A stretch of 64,000 bases of DNA from Monocercomonoides exilis (taxonomy: Eukaryota > Preaxostyla > Oxymonadida > Polymastigidae), in NCBI GenBank assembly GCA_001643675.2, contig LSRY02000023.1, positions 1,031,001 through 1,095,000 on the forward strand, written 5' to 3'. The notes under the pieces were generated by a model. It did not search any database and was not told the DNA's origin. It worked only from the letters and a program-made list of their open reading frames with translations. Both the position numbers and the translations under genes were made by a program. Shown here piece after piece: positions 47,133 through 58,889 of this stretch. How positions within the stretch are numbered: position 1 is the stretch's first letter; every line of letters starts with the position of its first letter.

Positions 47133-49959
47133 AAGAAAAACAATGAAAAAATTACAATTTTCAATCTAAATTATTATGAAAAATATAATTATGGGCTTGT
47201 TTATTGATGATTTTTTTATGTGTCGTTTTAATAAGAATTCCATCAAATAAATTGAATTGGAGTTTGATGATTACAATAAATTAAAAAGAAAAAAGAAAAA
47301 AGAAAATTGAAAAAAGAGAAAAATTGAAATGAAGTGTGTGTGATTATTTTCGAAATCATAACTTTTATCATTGTGTTTATTTTTCAAATATTGTTTGCCT
47401 TTCAGATGAGATATTGCAGTCAATTCGTTTATTTATCACAACTGAGTTTAAAACTGACGTTTTTTCTCAATTAAAGATGACAATTTCGTTAATTATCCTT
47501 TTCATTTTTTTCGTATTCTTTTGTTGATGTTCAAATGTTATTTTCGAACCGAAATATTTGATTTTGAAAAATATGTTTTCAAGAATAATTACCCATGTTG
47601 ATAATTTTTATTTTTCAGCTAAAGATGAATCCACTCCTTCATCATCATAGGTTGAAATATTTCAGTTGAAATCCATCCAGATGTGGATCCCAAATAATTC
47701 ACGTTGTGTAAAGAAAGAAATTAATATTCCGAAGGTTTTTTTTCGTGGATGCATTCAAAAGAATGGTGGATGCGACCCATCTGCACATGTGCAAATACAA
47801 ATTGTTGCATTTTCATTTTTCGGCAAATGAGATAATGCATGAGATGACTGATTATTTAAACATATATTTGGTTTTGAAGATGCATGACCAACTCGGAAGG
47901 AAGATTCGTAGAAATTGTAGATATCTGTTGAATTAATTTCATTGGCTGTGATTATGGCCGACATCTTTTCTTACCACGCACGTATTGTTTCTGGGGATTG
48001 TGCACAAAACTTAGCCACTTCCATTTGTCTTGATATAGAAACTTTCAAAATGGAGCCTCTTTTAATAAGGTCATATGAATATTTTGAATTGACTTTCTTT
48101 CTTTTCTTCTTCGTTCCTTATATCAGAATCGATCACTTCTTGTATCTTAATAATCAAGATAATTAAAAAATAAAATAAAAAAGTCTGTAAACCATCGATT
48201 GTATATCCTTTAGTCGAATAATTTTTTGTTCAGATAATATTGCGATTGTTTGATTCTCCACCTTTTCAAGTTGATTTTTGGTTTGTATCGTTGGTCGTCC
48301 AGCTTTTCAGACTTCACGCTTTGCTTTGATAGCAGCTATCCCTCTTGCTCATGCTCTTTTGGAAAATGCACATGACCATACAGCAGCCTTCTACGATATA
48401 GGAAATTTCTTTTTTATTTGTGACACTTTTAGCGAAAACGATGAAAATGAACGGTATTCATGAGAAGATAACAGTCGATGAAGAGAATTCGAAGATAATA
48501 TTTCTGATGATTCCATCATTTTGTTTTTGATAAAAAAATTGAATTGATCGCATTGCAAACTCTGAAATTAATAGAAAGCTAATATTTTTTATATATTTTT
48601 GTATAAAACCATCTTCCACACAAGTTTCTTGTTATCTATAAATATCAATGCAATTTTATTTCCTTGTTTTTTATTTTTCTTCAAATGAACACTTAACATA
48701 AAGCAAAATTCTGTATCAAAAAATGTTGAAATAGTATCTCAAATTTCTCCGTTACTAAACATTCTTTTTATTAAAATTTCATTTTCCAGTTGAACAAACG
48801 TATATTTTCTTTTTGAAAAAGGTTTTGAAAATATCGAACTACCCGCTTTCCAATAAATCACAGCTTAATCCACAAAAAATATTTGTTTTTATGAAATAAT
48901 TTAATTAAAAACAATTTGAGTCGATGCGTATTTGAAAAGAGGTGTTTTTGATCTTTTTTTAGAAAAGGTGCAATTACAAACATTGAAAAATGGAATTTTA
49001 TTTAGTTTGAAAAAAAATCTTTTTGATCATTTCAAGAAGATTGGAAGAAAAGACAGAAGATGAAATGGAAGAAATGAAAAGAAATTCAACAAAAACAGAA
49101 TTTCTTGAAAAATGGAGGAATAAGGACATGAGGACATTATCACAAGTCCTTGTGAAGTGATTCCATTTTTTTAACAGGAGATATCAAAAAAGTTGGTTTT
49201 TATACGTGATGGACTGTTTTATTAATGTTTGAGAAAAGGAGATTCATTTTAATTTATTGCTAAGAAATTTTTTTTATAACTTACCATTTTGCAGTATTTA
49301 ACAAAATAGAAAATAAACAAACTTGGCCTCTGCGACAGACCGACATTTTTTGAACGATTCGACATGTCGACCGACAATACAATGAACTTTTTTTAATCAT
49401 TTTTTGGAAAAAAATAATGAAAAATAAATGCAAATTTTCAAATAATAAATATTTTCAAACCATTAGCAATTTATTCTGATGTTATAAACTGAATAACAAA
49501 TTAAACAAAAAAAGTTGAATGTTCTATTTATGTGGAATCGACAGGTCAATGTCGAGATCGGTCGAGTGACAAAGATCAGTCGAGTTGTCGCCAAGTCGAA
49601 TTTCTCAGAATCATTGAAAGATGATGATCTGGAAGCAGTCACTTCCACATTTCCAATTGATCTGAAAATCTCTCTGAAAACAATAATAAATGTATGATTT
49701 TTATTACAAACTCATTTTTGATTTAAATATTTCTTTTTTCTATTTTCGTGCGAAATAGCTTTCAGTTTTTTCGAAGAAATGTGAGGAGTTAAAAAATGCA
49801 AATTGTTCCTTTGTTAATCTTATTTTGTCAAAAGTCACATTAAATAGAAATTGTATGCATAATTTGTATTTTTTTTCCATTTATTTATCAATTGCTCAAA
49901 GATTATCTTTATCCCAATAAAAGCGGAAAAGAAATATCAAAGATCAATTTTATTGAAAG
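47133..49959. other. AT-rich region with unexplained coding-like scraps
   Basis: No complete gene. Protein-like scraps on the plus strand lie at 47620-47830 (after an acceptor-like TTTTTCAG, containing 'FFRGCIQKNGGCDPSAHVQ'), 47942-48060 ('SGDCAQNLATSICLDIETF') and 48278-48463 ('AFQTSRFALIAAIPLAHALL' then 'YDIGNFFFICDTFSENDENE', ending in TGA). They lie in order on one strand and may be exons or remains of one gene, but I cannot identify it. The GTCGA-rich stretch at 49326-49600 shares CCTCTGCGA and CGACCGACA motifs with 58.25-58.30 kb in inverted orientation, suggesting a dispersed repeat. The rest is AT-rich. Confidence 0.35.
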
Positions 49960-52607
49960 TGAAGGAAACATTTGGATTGAATAATTACCTGTTTTGAGAT
50001 ATGGATCATTGAAAAAAGATGGTCATTATTATTATTTATGCGTTAACAGCAAATCAGGAATTGACTGTGGCTTTTCTGCAAGAAAAGGATCCCAGAAAAT
50101 TTCTGATCATGAATGTTCTTTGATGAACAAACTTTAATGTTGTCATTTGTTGAGCTGCGATCATCTCATCAATTTTCAGAGTTCACAACAAATTCAATCT
50201 TATCAACTCAACAAGATCAATTTGGGGGATTAATGGAGAAGTTTATGAGACTAATAAGTTACTGTAACATCGCGTTTTTGTCTTCATATTCAGTTGAGTT
50301 CAATTCTTTCATTCGAAATTTAATTCAAAAATCGCAACAAAATCCAACTCTTTCACCAAATATGATTTTTCCTCATTTAACATGTAGGAAACTGTAACAT
50401 TCATGAAACAGGAAGGAATAAGGAAAAAGAAAGAAAGAAATGAAAAGGTTGCAAATACGATGGCCGGAGTGATGATTGATGGAGGTGTTATTTCAAAGAA
50501 AAAATATACAGTGGTTACTGTTGTCCCTTTTAACTTCAATGAAAAATCAATGTTCTGGTGCTTGAAAAAATCTTGTACAACTTCAAAAGATTATTATGAA
50601 CTCGCAGTTGAAATATCGGAGGAGATCAGAGCAGTTTCATCTGAAGTCCGTTGTTTTTGTACTGATGGATTACTTCCTCAAAGGTTAGCAATGGAAAAGT
50701 TATCAAATATTTAAACAACAAAAAAGGAGACAACACAAAGTGTTTTCGTACCCCCATTTTTTATTTACTGTTGCAATCACATCGTCAATTTGGTTTTTTC
50801 TCACTTTCTTGATAGTGATCCATTATTTCAACAAATCAAAGAAAACATTGTTGTCTTTTCAAGATAAGCAAGAGCAATTGCTGTTAAAAATCCGACAATT
50901 CCAATATGTCCAGCGTTCGTTCAAACAAGATGGCTTTGCATTTCAAATATTTGCAATTTTATATTTAAAAACAAAGACAACGACTTTTTTGCCGACATTC
51001 TGAAAGACATCCCGTTAATTGAAGTGTTAAAGTTTGAACTGCTTTAACTACCTCTTCAAACATTACTACTTCAATTTGAAAACGAGTTAACAAAACTTGG
51101 AAATGTCTTTCCTCTTCTTCTCAAAGCATTTGCTCAGTACTATTGGATACTGGACCTAAATTGTTTTTCAGAAGAAAAATGGCAAAGAGGCCTGTGCTAT
51201 ATTATTATTAATCTATTCAATTACACTTAATCAGGTCAAAGAGGAAATACATTCGCCTTGGTTTTTTCTCTCACACCAATTGGAACAAAGCAATATCAAC
51301 AAAGTTTATTCAATTATTCGTATTCATCAGAATTTTTTGAATTGAATAAAATATCAAAGAATGAAAATTCAGATTTTTCATCACACCAAATATCATTTAA
51401 CCACAAACAATCAAATATAAGTGATAAATCATCATCTGTATCATCTGCAGATTCTGTTTTTCAATCAGTTTCAATATGTTCTTCTTCATCTGCTTCTCCA
51501 ATCTGTGAACATGGATCGTCAATTCAAAAAGGTTATTTATCGAATTCAATCAACAAACTGTTTCGAACGACTTGTGATTGTTCTCCGAAAGAATCCAAAA
51601 CGAGAGAAGAAAATATTTATTATTCCGATAAACAATCAAAATTTTTTGATCTCTTAGAACCTCCAGTCTTTTCTTCGTTGACTGTTGAAGGATTTTATGA
51701 TGCACTTTATCAGTATGAGAAAATAAAAATTAATGATAAGCACACGTTCACCACGGTTTCATCTTTGCTTCAAGGGAAAATTTTGGAACAGGAGGAGTTG
51801 TATTCGAGAAAAGACTCCTTATTGCCCCATTTTCAAATTCTTCAATGCATTGAATATTTGCAAAAAAGGAGTGAATATAAAGAATTTGATATGATAAATC
51901 AAGACAACGACGAATACGACGAAGATAAAGATTCAAATAATTTGTTCGAAGAAACATTTGTATTGAAGGAAGCTGAGGAATTTGAAGAAGATGATGTGTT
52001 TAAAACTTCTGTATTTATCGGAAAAAAAAGAAGATATATTGATCAGTCAGTGACCACGCGCTCTGCAAGTGAAAAAAATGACAATCACTTATCGAATGAA
52101 ACAAATATGGAAGAAGATATGGATAGAAAAAATGATCAAATGTTAATCGTTAGTGAAGAAGAAGATGTTATCGATCTTGGATCAAATGCAAAAATATCTC
52201 ACTCAAACATCAGCGATCGTGAACAAAGAATAAAAATTCTTCAGGATATCCAAAAAGTTATTTTAAACGATTGGTTTTTGGGTTTGAGAAGCGGATTTGA
52301 AGATCATGTTGCGCAAGTGCTTTCAAATAAAAGTCGTGAACTTCAAACGCAAATCGAGGCCTTATTCACAACATTTTTATTGGATAGAAGGCAAGCAATA
52401 ACACAAGACGATCCATTTGTATATTACACCGAGATTGGAAAATCAAGTCTCATTACTCATATTAATTCAAACATTTGTTTTGCCTTAGTTGCTTCGCCCT
52501 GCAGCGAGGCATCATGCGAGAGAGCATTCTCCAGAATTAGAAAAATTGTTGGTGACAAACGCCATTCTTTGTCACTTGAAACACTGAACAATCCGTTGTT
52601 GTTGTGA
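49960..52607 (+). mobile_element. hAT-superfamily transposase gene, interrupted by in-frame TAA codons
   Basis: Parts in hAT order: a BED-finger-like start ('YLCVNSKSGIDCGFSARK', about 50040); 'IAFLSSYSVEFNSF' (50.27 kb); 'NTMAGVMIDGG' with the first catalytic Asp (50.46 kb); 'RCFCTDGLLPQRLAMEKL' with the second (50.65 kb); 'CCNHIVNLVF' and 'TRW' (50.8-50.93 kb); and a C-terminal dimerisation region 'CSEASCERAFSRI' (52.5 kb). From 50403 to the TGA at 52605-52607 one frame is kept, interrupted only by TAA at 50712, 50865, 51045 and 51228. A one-base deletion near 50393 separates it from the preceding frame. A possible 65-nt GT-AG intron (50115-50179) would join the BED part. It encodes a cut-and-paste DNA transposase; under the standard code the copy is dead. 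Terminal inverted repeats were not located. Confidence 0.8.
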
Positions 52608-53464
52608 ATCAGCATTTTCTTTGATAACAACCTTATTATCAACAGGTTTGCAATTGCATATTTTTTTGTTATTTATTATTTTCTATATCGAGATTTAGTT
52701 TTATTTTCCATTATAAACAGGAAATACAACAAAGCAATTTTTAAATGATAAATAATTTTAAATAACAAGCACTTGAAACATTTCAAAATCTTTAAAAGCT
52801 TTCCATATGAACCCATTTCAGACTATTTTGTCTTTTCAATAACCGTTTTACTTCTTTTAAGTTTATGTATTTTGAATAAAGCAGTTCACATCAAATGAAG
52901 ATATGTTTCCTTTTTTTTGCTCTTTTTAATCGTTTCGAATGTAATTGACTTTAAGAATTGTTTGTTGATAACAAAATTAATCTTTAAGGCTTTTTGATGT
53001 GGTTTAATAATTGAATGTCCAAGCATACGAACAGAAATGTTTTTGTGAACTCAAATTTCAAAGTATTATTCAGTATTTTATGATACACAACTGAATATAT
53101 TAAATTGAATGTGTTTTGTTCGTAATCTTGATGCAAGATAGAATATTTTATTGCTAAACAAACTTGAATAAAAAATTTAGCAATTGTTCTCGTTGGCAAT
53201 GCATTCTTGAACAAACTCATTTGGCATATGGTACTTATACGCCACCTTGCCAAATTAAAAATAAACTTTAGATCATATGTTTAAAGCACATTTGAAAAGA
53301 TTATTCAATTGTTAATTAGTGGAAAAATCAGATTTTATAGAAAAAAATTTTGATCAACCCATAAAAAAATTCAAAATAATTATGAACCAAATTATTAATA
53401 ATAATATTGATGAGTATATATATAATTCCAATACATTATCGAATGACAAATATTTAATCATTTG
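52608..53464. other. AT-rich spacer between two transposons
   Basis: No protein-coding signal was recognised. It may contain the untranslated ends of the hAT and Merlin elements; I could not identify terminal inverted repeats or target duplications. Confidence 0.4.
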
Positions 53465-54593
53465 ATGGAGGAAAAACATAATTTATTGAAGATTTTTAGC
53501 GATAATGGAGAAACCATGTAATGGCTTCACGACATTGTGATTAACACTGTCAGAAGATGCCCAATAGCAACATGTCGTTCATTAATGATTTTGATTAGAA
53601 GAAGCGAAGGAAAATGGTTCTTCAGATGCCGCAAATGCAGAAAAGAAGTCTCTTATAGAACAGGAACTTCGTTTTCAAAATCAAGGCTTTCAATTTCAAA
53701 TCTTATACTGATCCTTTACTTCTTTTACCATCATCTCAGTATTAAACAAACATCATCTCTAACATCATGCGAAAGACACTGTGTTTCTTATTATTATTGC
53801 ATTTGTCTGAGAACATGTGCCCAGATGATTGGTGGAATTCAAACTCCCATAGGAGGTCCTGGCCGCATTGTAGAAATTGGCGAAGCTGTTTGGAAAAGTC
53901 GAAAATACAAGAGAGGTTTTGATTCTTTATCTATTGAGACTTAATTATCAATTGAACTTTTTTATTAGGACGTGCAAAGATACAAATATGGATTTTCGGT
54001 GCTCAGGAACGTGGAGGAAATGCATTTGTTTACCCTGTGGCAAACCGATCTGCTTCAGTATTAATTCCGTTAATAAAAAAATATATTCGTCCCGGAACAG
54101 AAATTCACTCTGATCAATAGAAAGCATATTCTTCTTTGAGTGAGAATGGATTCACACACAAAACTGTCAATCATTCGGAGCTATTTGTTGGTTTTTTTTC
54201 CTTTTTTATTGTCTTTTTTCATGAAATGTTATTTTGCACTTATTCAGATCCAATCACAGGCGCTTGCACAAATCATATCGAAGCGTTGTGGGCTGCACTT
54301 CGAAAATTCCTTCCTTCACATGGAAAAACAAAAATAGAATGCAAGTATTTATCTATTCATTTTTGTTTTTCAGAAATCGAAAAGTTGATTTTTCCATTTT
54401 TGAGTCGAATGTGATAGAATACACTGATAAAGAATACAAAGCTTTTGAGGATGAAGCTTTTGGTCCAGAAGAAGAGGAAGAAGAGGCTGGAGCTGAAATG
54501 CTACACGAAGAAGAATCTTCAGAATCCGATTACGAACTTGAAACAGATACATCATAAGATGGAGCAGAGGATGGAGCTGATGCATCAGAATGA
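53465..54593 (+). mobile_element. Merlin (IS1016/ISXO2-like) transposase gene with three small introns
   Basis: Exons 53465-53915, 53969-54190, 54248-54344 and 54374-54593; introns of 53, 57 and 29 nt, all GT-AG and phase-consistent. Landmarks: an N-terminal zinc-ribbon-like part ('CRSLMILIRRSEGKWFFRCR', 'CRKCRKEVSYRTGTSF'); 'GRIVEIGEAVWKSRKYKRG', spliced to 'RAKIQIWIFGAQERGG'; 'GTEIHSDQ'; 'KTVNHSELFVDPITGACTNH', created by splicing; and 'IEALWAALRKFLPSHG'. This follows the Merlin DDE layout, although the first catalytic Asp (usually VEIDE) is Gly here. The frame contains TAA at 53519, TAG at 54118 and TAA at 54555, yet coding-like sequence continues through each, ending in an acidic tail and TGA at 54591. 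If TAA/TAG were Gln the protein would be 329 residues with no other defect of frame. Confidence 0.8.
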
Positions 54594-55737
54594 GAGGCTG
54601 ATAAATAAATACAGATTTTTCCACATATCATACTTCTTAAAATTAAAAAACGATTTGATAACTTTAATCATTTCTTTGTATTATAAAGATTTGTGAGGTA
54701 GCTTATAAGTACCATTTGCCACTCGTTTAAGTTTTTTGTTGCAAAATGAATTAGTTCATTTTCTATTTATTCATTGCAAATGTTGATTCATTCTGTTGAT
54801 CGATATACTTTTTTTTTTCAAAGAACAAGCAATTCATATTCTGAAAGTTGTTGGTTTTATTCGTTTTTTTTATCACTCAAAAAGCAGGTTAATGCTACAA
54901 AACAAATTCCTCATTCATCATCTAAAATTTTAAAAACATAACAGAACAAAAACCGTAAAGTTCAAAGGCACTTTCAAAGAAGACATTTTTCTTTTGTTAT
55001 TCACACGATAAAACCATCATCATCGCCGTCCTTCTTATTCAAAAAAATATCTCATTGCTTAAAACAATTCAATAGTAATTTATTTTTCTTAAAAATTTGA
55101 GTCTTCAAAAATAATTGCTTTTTAATTCTCGAATTAGATTTAAAAAAAGGTTTTATTTTGATATTATAGATCTGTGAGTAATAAGGCTGCTTTAGCTGGA
55201 ATGAACGCAGATGGCGAAGTGATTACTGTTGTAAATGAACATTCATACATTTGGATTGCGATGAGAATAATGAAGGAACAATGACTTCGCCTGTTGAAGA
55301 GTCGAATTTGTAGGAGCTCCGGAGGAAAGAGTGAGGCTGATACTGCAAATGCGCTCTGTTGTCCGACATCGTATGAACTGAAAAGTGCTAAGCTTTTCCA
55401 GCTAAAGGCGTTTAACAAAAATGAACAGGAGTGAAAAAATTATGTGGCAGCATACGTATAACTGAAATAAAATTCACTCAATGTGGAAATGGGGCTTGCT
55501 TTACATGCGAATCTGATTTAAAAAGTGATAAACATTTTTTATATAATATAGCACAAGGATGAAAAAGCAATGCGAAAGATATAGTGGAAACAACCAAACA
55601 AACAAAAGATATAGAATATTGAGCACAAAAAGTCAGAAAAAAAATTGAAGAAGAAGAAGACCACTTTAACAAAGACGAAAAAGAAATAAGTTTATGCTGC
55701 TTTAGCAGCAGCAGTAGCAGCAGCAGCAGAATAAGAA

Positions 55738-55768
<31 letters not shown>

Positions 55769-55903
55769 AAGAAGAAAAAGAAGAAGAAGAAGAAGAAGAA
55801 GAAGGAGAAGGAGAAAAAGAAGAAGTAGAAGAAGAAAAGAGGACGATGAAGTTGAAAAACTTTTTTTGTTTGAGCTTCATTTCGATTTCTTTCGAGAAAG
55901 TTT
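54594..55903. other. AT-rich spacer with minor coding-like scrap and a GAA run
   Basis: Mostly featureless. On the plus strand at about 55165-55290 a short open stretch reads 'KAALAGMNADGEVITVVNEH' and then breaks; it is not identified. A GAA-rich purine tract lies at 55738-55830, in the 3' flank of the next minus-strand gene. Confidence 0.35.
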
Positions 55904-57223
55904 TCATTTGCTTGGCTTGCTAAATGCTTCACTATCGTTGTCATCATCTTCTTCATCGTTTTCATCATCATCGCTATCTCTCTTCTCCATCTTCCTCGTC
56001 TCCTTCCTCTCTGCATTCTCTCTCCCTCCGAACTCGCCTCAAAAGGGCTGAATTCCTTCCACCCGACGCACGCTTTCTTCTTCACCTTGTCTGGAATCAT
56101 CACTTTTGGCGCCTCGTATTCAAATCTCCCTTCTTTCGAAGAGCAAAAAGAGCCGTCTGAAACAGGCGGGCGCGGAAGAGGGATCGGAATGAGCAGCTCA
56201 AATTCAACCAGAAAACACAAAGTTAAAAACGGGTGCGGATAGCAAAAGCGAACAAAAGATGTTTTTTTGGCTTTAGAAGGAGGGAAGTTATTGACAACGT
56301 TCATCTTTTTGCCATCTTTGCGTGGCATCGAAGAAGCTTTGCCTTTCACAAGAGGAATCGAAAGAGGCTTTTCAGACAGCATTTTGTGAGTGTTGTGCAC
56401 AAAGAAATGGAGGGTGCAAGAGAGGATGGTGACAGACCAATCATCTGAGGAGAAAAATAAAATATATAAAAAACAAAAAAATAAGAAGTTAATGTGAATG
56501 AATTATTGAACATAATCACTTCAAAAGCACAAACCGTTGTCTATCCCATTCTCTGCCAGTCTGATGTAATTCGCTTTTGTTCTCATCTGCTCAACGAGCG
56601 ATGCATCCATCTTCACGCAAATATTCTCCAATTTCAGTGTCAGCTGTACAACTTCAATTAGATTCACCAGGCGATTTCCGAAGAAGAGCGGGTGCTGTGT
56701 CACAACTGCATGAAGAGTTTGATGACCAGAAGGGAAAAGAGAAAGAGAGAGGGCGGAGAAACTGAAATCTTGGTTCCTCTCTTTCGTCTGTTCCTTCTCT
56801 GTGGTGCTGAGCTGCTCGCAGAAGTCGCTCCGCTCCCAAAAACTCTGATCCAGCCAGGATGAGCCAAAAAATAAAACATATTTTTATTTTGACAGATCTT
56901 CATTCTCAATCTCTTCTCTTAGTGTAGCTTCCCTGTCTTCTTCTCCTTCATAGTCATCATCATTTTCTTCTTCATTTCTGTCTTCTTCTTCATCATCTTC
57001 ATCGTCATTTTCATCATCTTCGTAGCTTCCCTCATCAGAACTTCTTTTCCTCTTCGATTTCTTTCGCTTCAAATGTGAATTTGTTCTTTTCATCAGCCTC
57101 CTCTTCTTCTTCTTCATTTGAGTTGCTTTCTAATTTGCTTTTCCATTTGCTGTTTTCTGCTATTGAATCTTTTCCTTTGTGAAAGTTTCGAATATCTTCT
57201 GCTTCTTCTTCTCCTTCTTTCAT
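55904..57223 (-). CDS. unrecognised multi-exon protein with acidic N-terminal region and conserved-looking core
   Basis: Proposed minus-strand gene. The N-terminal part (57223 to about 56890) is Lys/Glu/Asp-rich with a nuclear-localisation-like 'LKRKKSKRKRSSDEG', but two frames overlap there and I cannot fix the join. The core exon (to 56535) reads 'ALSLSLFPSGHQTLHAVV', 'TQHPLFFGNRLVNLIEVVQL', 'TLKLENICVKMDASLVEQM'. It splices through a 90-nt GT-AG intron (56534-56445) to 'DWSVTILSCTLHFFVHNTHK', 'SFVRFCYPHPFLTLCFLVEF' and 'EYEAPKVMIPDKVKKKA'. After about 56050 the frame shifts to an acidic tail ('DSDDDENDEEDDDNDSE') ending in TGA at 55904-55906, through a very short intron or an indel. Between the acidic part and the core there is either a 52-nt intron or one in-frame TAA near 56888. 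The core has a globular, host-gene-like composition. Function unknown. Confidence 0.5.
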
Positions 57224-57739
57224 TCAGAAAACAATACAAAAATTATAAACAAACAAAAAATAAAAAAATTAAAAAAAAAAGAAAAAATACACATTTTCTT
57301 TATTGTTTTGAAGAAAATGATGAAGGTGAAAAAGAATTCTTTACAAAAACGATCGAAAAGCATACGAAAGTAAATTATCTTCTGATTTTGCTGATGAAAT
57401 GCTTGAGATGCAACGAAAGGAAAATATGAGGAAGAGGAGGAGGAGGAAGAAGAAGAAGAAGAATAGAAAAATACTTATGAATGAGTTATTTTTCTTCGAG
57501 CATTTAAAACAACAACGTTAAAATTATCACTTTTAATCAAATCCACATCAGCAGCAAAGATATCTTAAAAAACTTCCATTCCAAATCATTAAATATAATA
57601 CAAAACAACAATCACTTTGATTCCTTTCATATATCTTCTCCAATTTTTCATTAATTTCTCATTTGTTTTCAAAACACAAAATAAATTATTATTATGGTAA
57701 TAAAAAAATGCAATGAAGTTTAGGAAACTTTGATATATA

Positions 57740-58189
57740 CAGTCTAAACCGGATATAATCACGTCGAATACAATCACATTCGTTTATAGTCACATTTTTC
57801 CATGCATCGACATTTTTTGCTTATTTTTCATTCTATTCCCATCACATATAATCACAGGGCTGAAAATATATAATCACATTTTTTATTATTATGTGTGATT
57901 TTTTCATTGAAAAATCGATTTTTTGATCAAAATCTCAATTTTTCGCTTTTATAAAAATGTGCTCAAATAAGTCAAAATAATATGTATTAATGAAAAAAAT
58001 TGATCAAGCAAGTGAAAAAAATGTATTTGTGTAGAATTTCCAAAAATAAAAAAATCGACCCAACATTAATTATTTAATAAAATAAATTTTTATTTTTTTC
58101 TGTGTAAAGCATCATCGTGTATAATCACAATCGGATATAGTCACAAAAAGTTGTGCAAAAACCGATGTGATTATATCCGGTTTAGACTG
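57740..58189. mobile_element. 450-bp MITE with Tc1/mariner (pogo-like) ends
   Basis: Perfect architecture: a left end CAGTCTAAACCGGATATAAT at 57740 and its reverse complement ending at 58189. The terminal inverted repeat is 27 bp with one mismatch, flanked on both sides by TA (57738-57739 and 58190-58191), the target duplication of Tc1/mariner/pogo transposons. There is no coding capacity. The interior carries several copies, in both orientations, of the subterminal word TATAATCACA/TATAGTCACA. A non-autonomous element needing a transposase from elsewhere. Confidence 0.92.
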
Positions 58190-58506
58190 TACATGAATTG
58201 CAAAATTAAGGAAAAAACAATCTTTTCAATTTTTTCGACAAATGAATAATTTCTCGACCGACAAATTGAGCACAAAAAATGTGTATCGCAGAGGCGTAAA
58301 ACAAACGTTTGAAGTTCTTTTGAAAATCTTGCTTTTTTCATCTTTAAAAATGAGACAACAAGTCAAATATTAAAAATAAATTGAAAATAAAAAAAGAAAA
58401 TTTGAACAAACAATCATTTCGGAAAATGGGTATGATACGACCAGTGAAAAATTCATATCATAACGATTTCTTTTTCATATTCCTACCAGATAAATCATAG
58501 TTTAAT

Positions 58507-58765
58507 GAAGATATGGGTAATTCTTTTTGAAAAGTCGCAAATGTTTATTTTTCAAATAAATCAAAAATTTCATATTTTGTTCAAATATCTGTTTCCACTC
58601 ACGAATCTTCCTTTGAATGAATGAAATAGTTTAACGAAGAAGTGAATTTTATATAGGTGAAGTTTGGTGTATGTTAACAATAATTTGATTGAAATATAAA
58701 ATTTTTGATTTATTTGATAATTAAACATTTGCGACTTTTCAAAAAGAATTACCCATATAGTTTAT
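58507..58765. mobile_element. fold-back/MITE-like inverted repeat ending in ATATGGGTAATT
   Basis: Two arms of about 75 bp in inverted orientation (58507-58585 and 58690-58765) share ATATGGGTAATTCTTTTTGA, then AAAAGTCGCAAATGTTTA and AAATAAATCAAAAATTT, separated by a short AT-rich loop. AGTTTA lies just outside both ends and may be a target duplication. The same end motif (AATTACCCAT) occurs alone at about 13555 and 47588, so this appears to be a dispersed family. It is non-coding. Confidence 0.7.
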
Positions 58766-58889
58766 TTTTATCATTAATTTTTACAAAGAAAGAAACTTAT
58801 TATTTTTTCAATTTTTGAATTATGATAAAAAAATATTTTTGTATTAAAGCCCTAATATCTTTATAAATAAAGCTAAAATGAAATTACTT

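Noticed and set aside
54118-54120. TAG in the Merlin gene as a decayed Trp codon (TGG to TAG)
   Set aside because: Not rejected outright: related transposases often have an aromatic residue near this site, so this single TAG is weaker evidence for Gln than the others.
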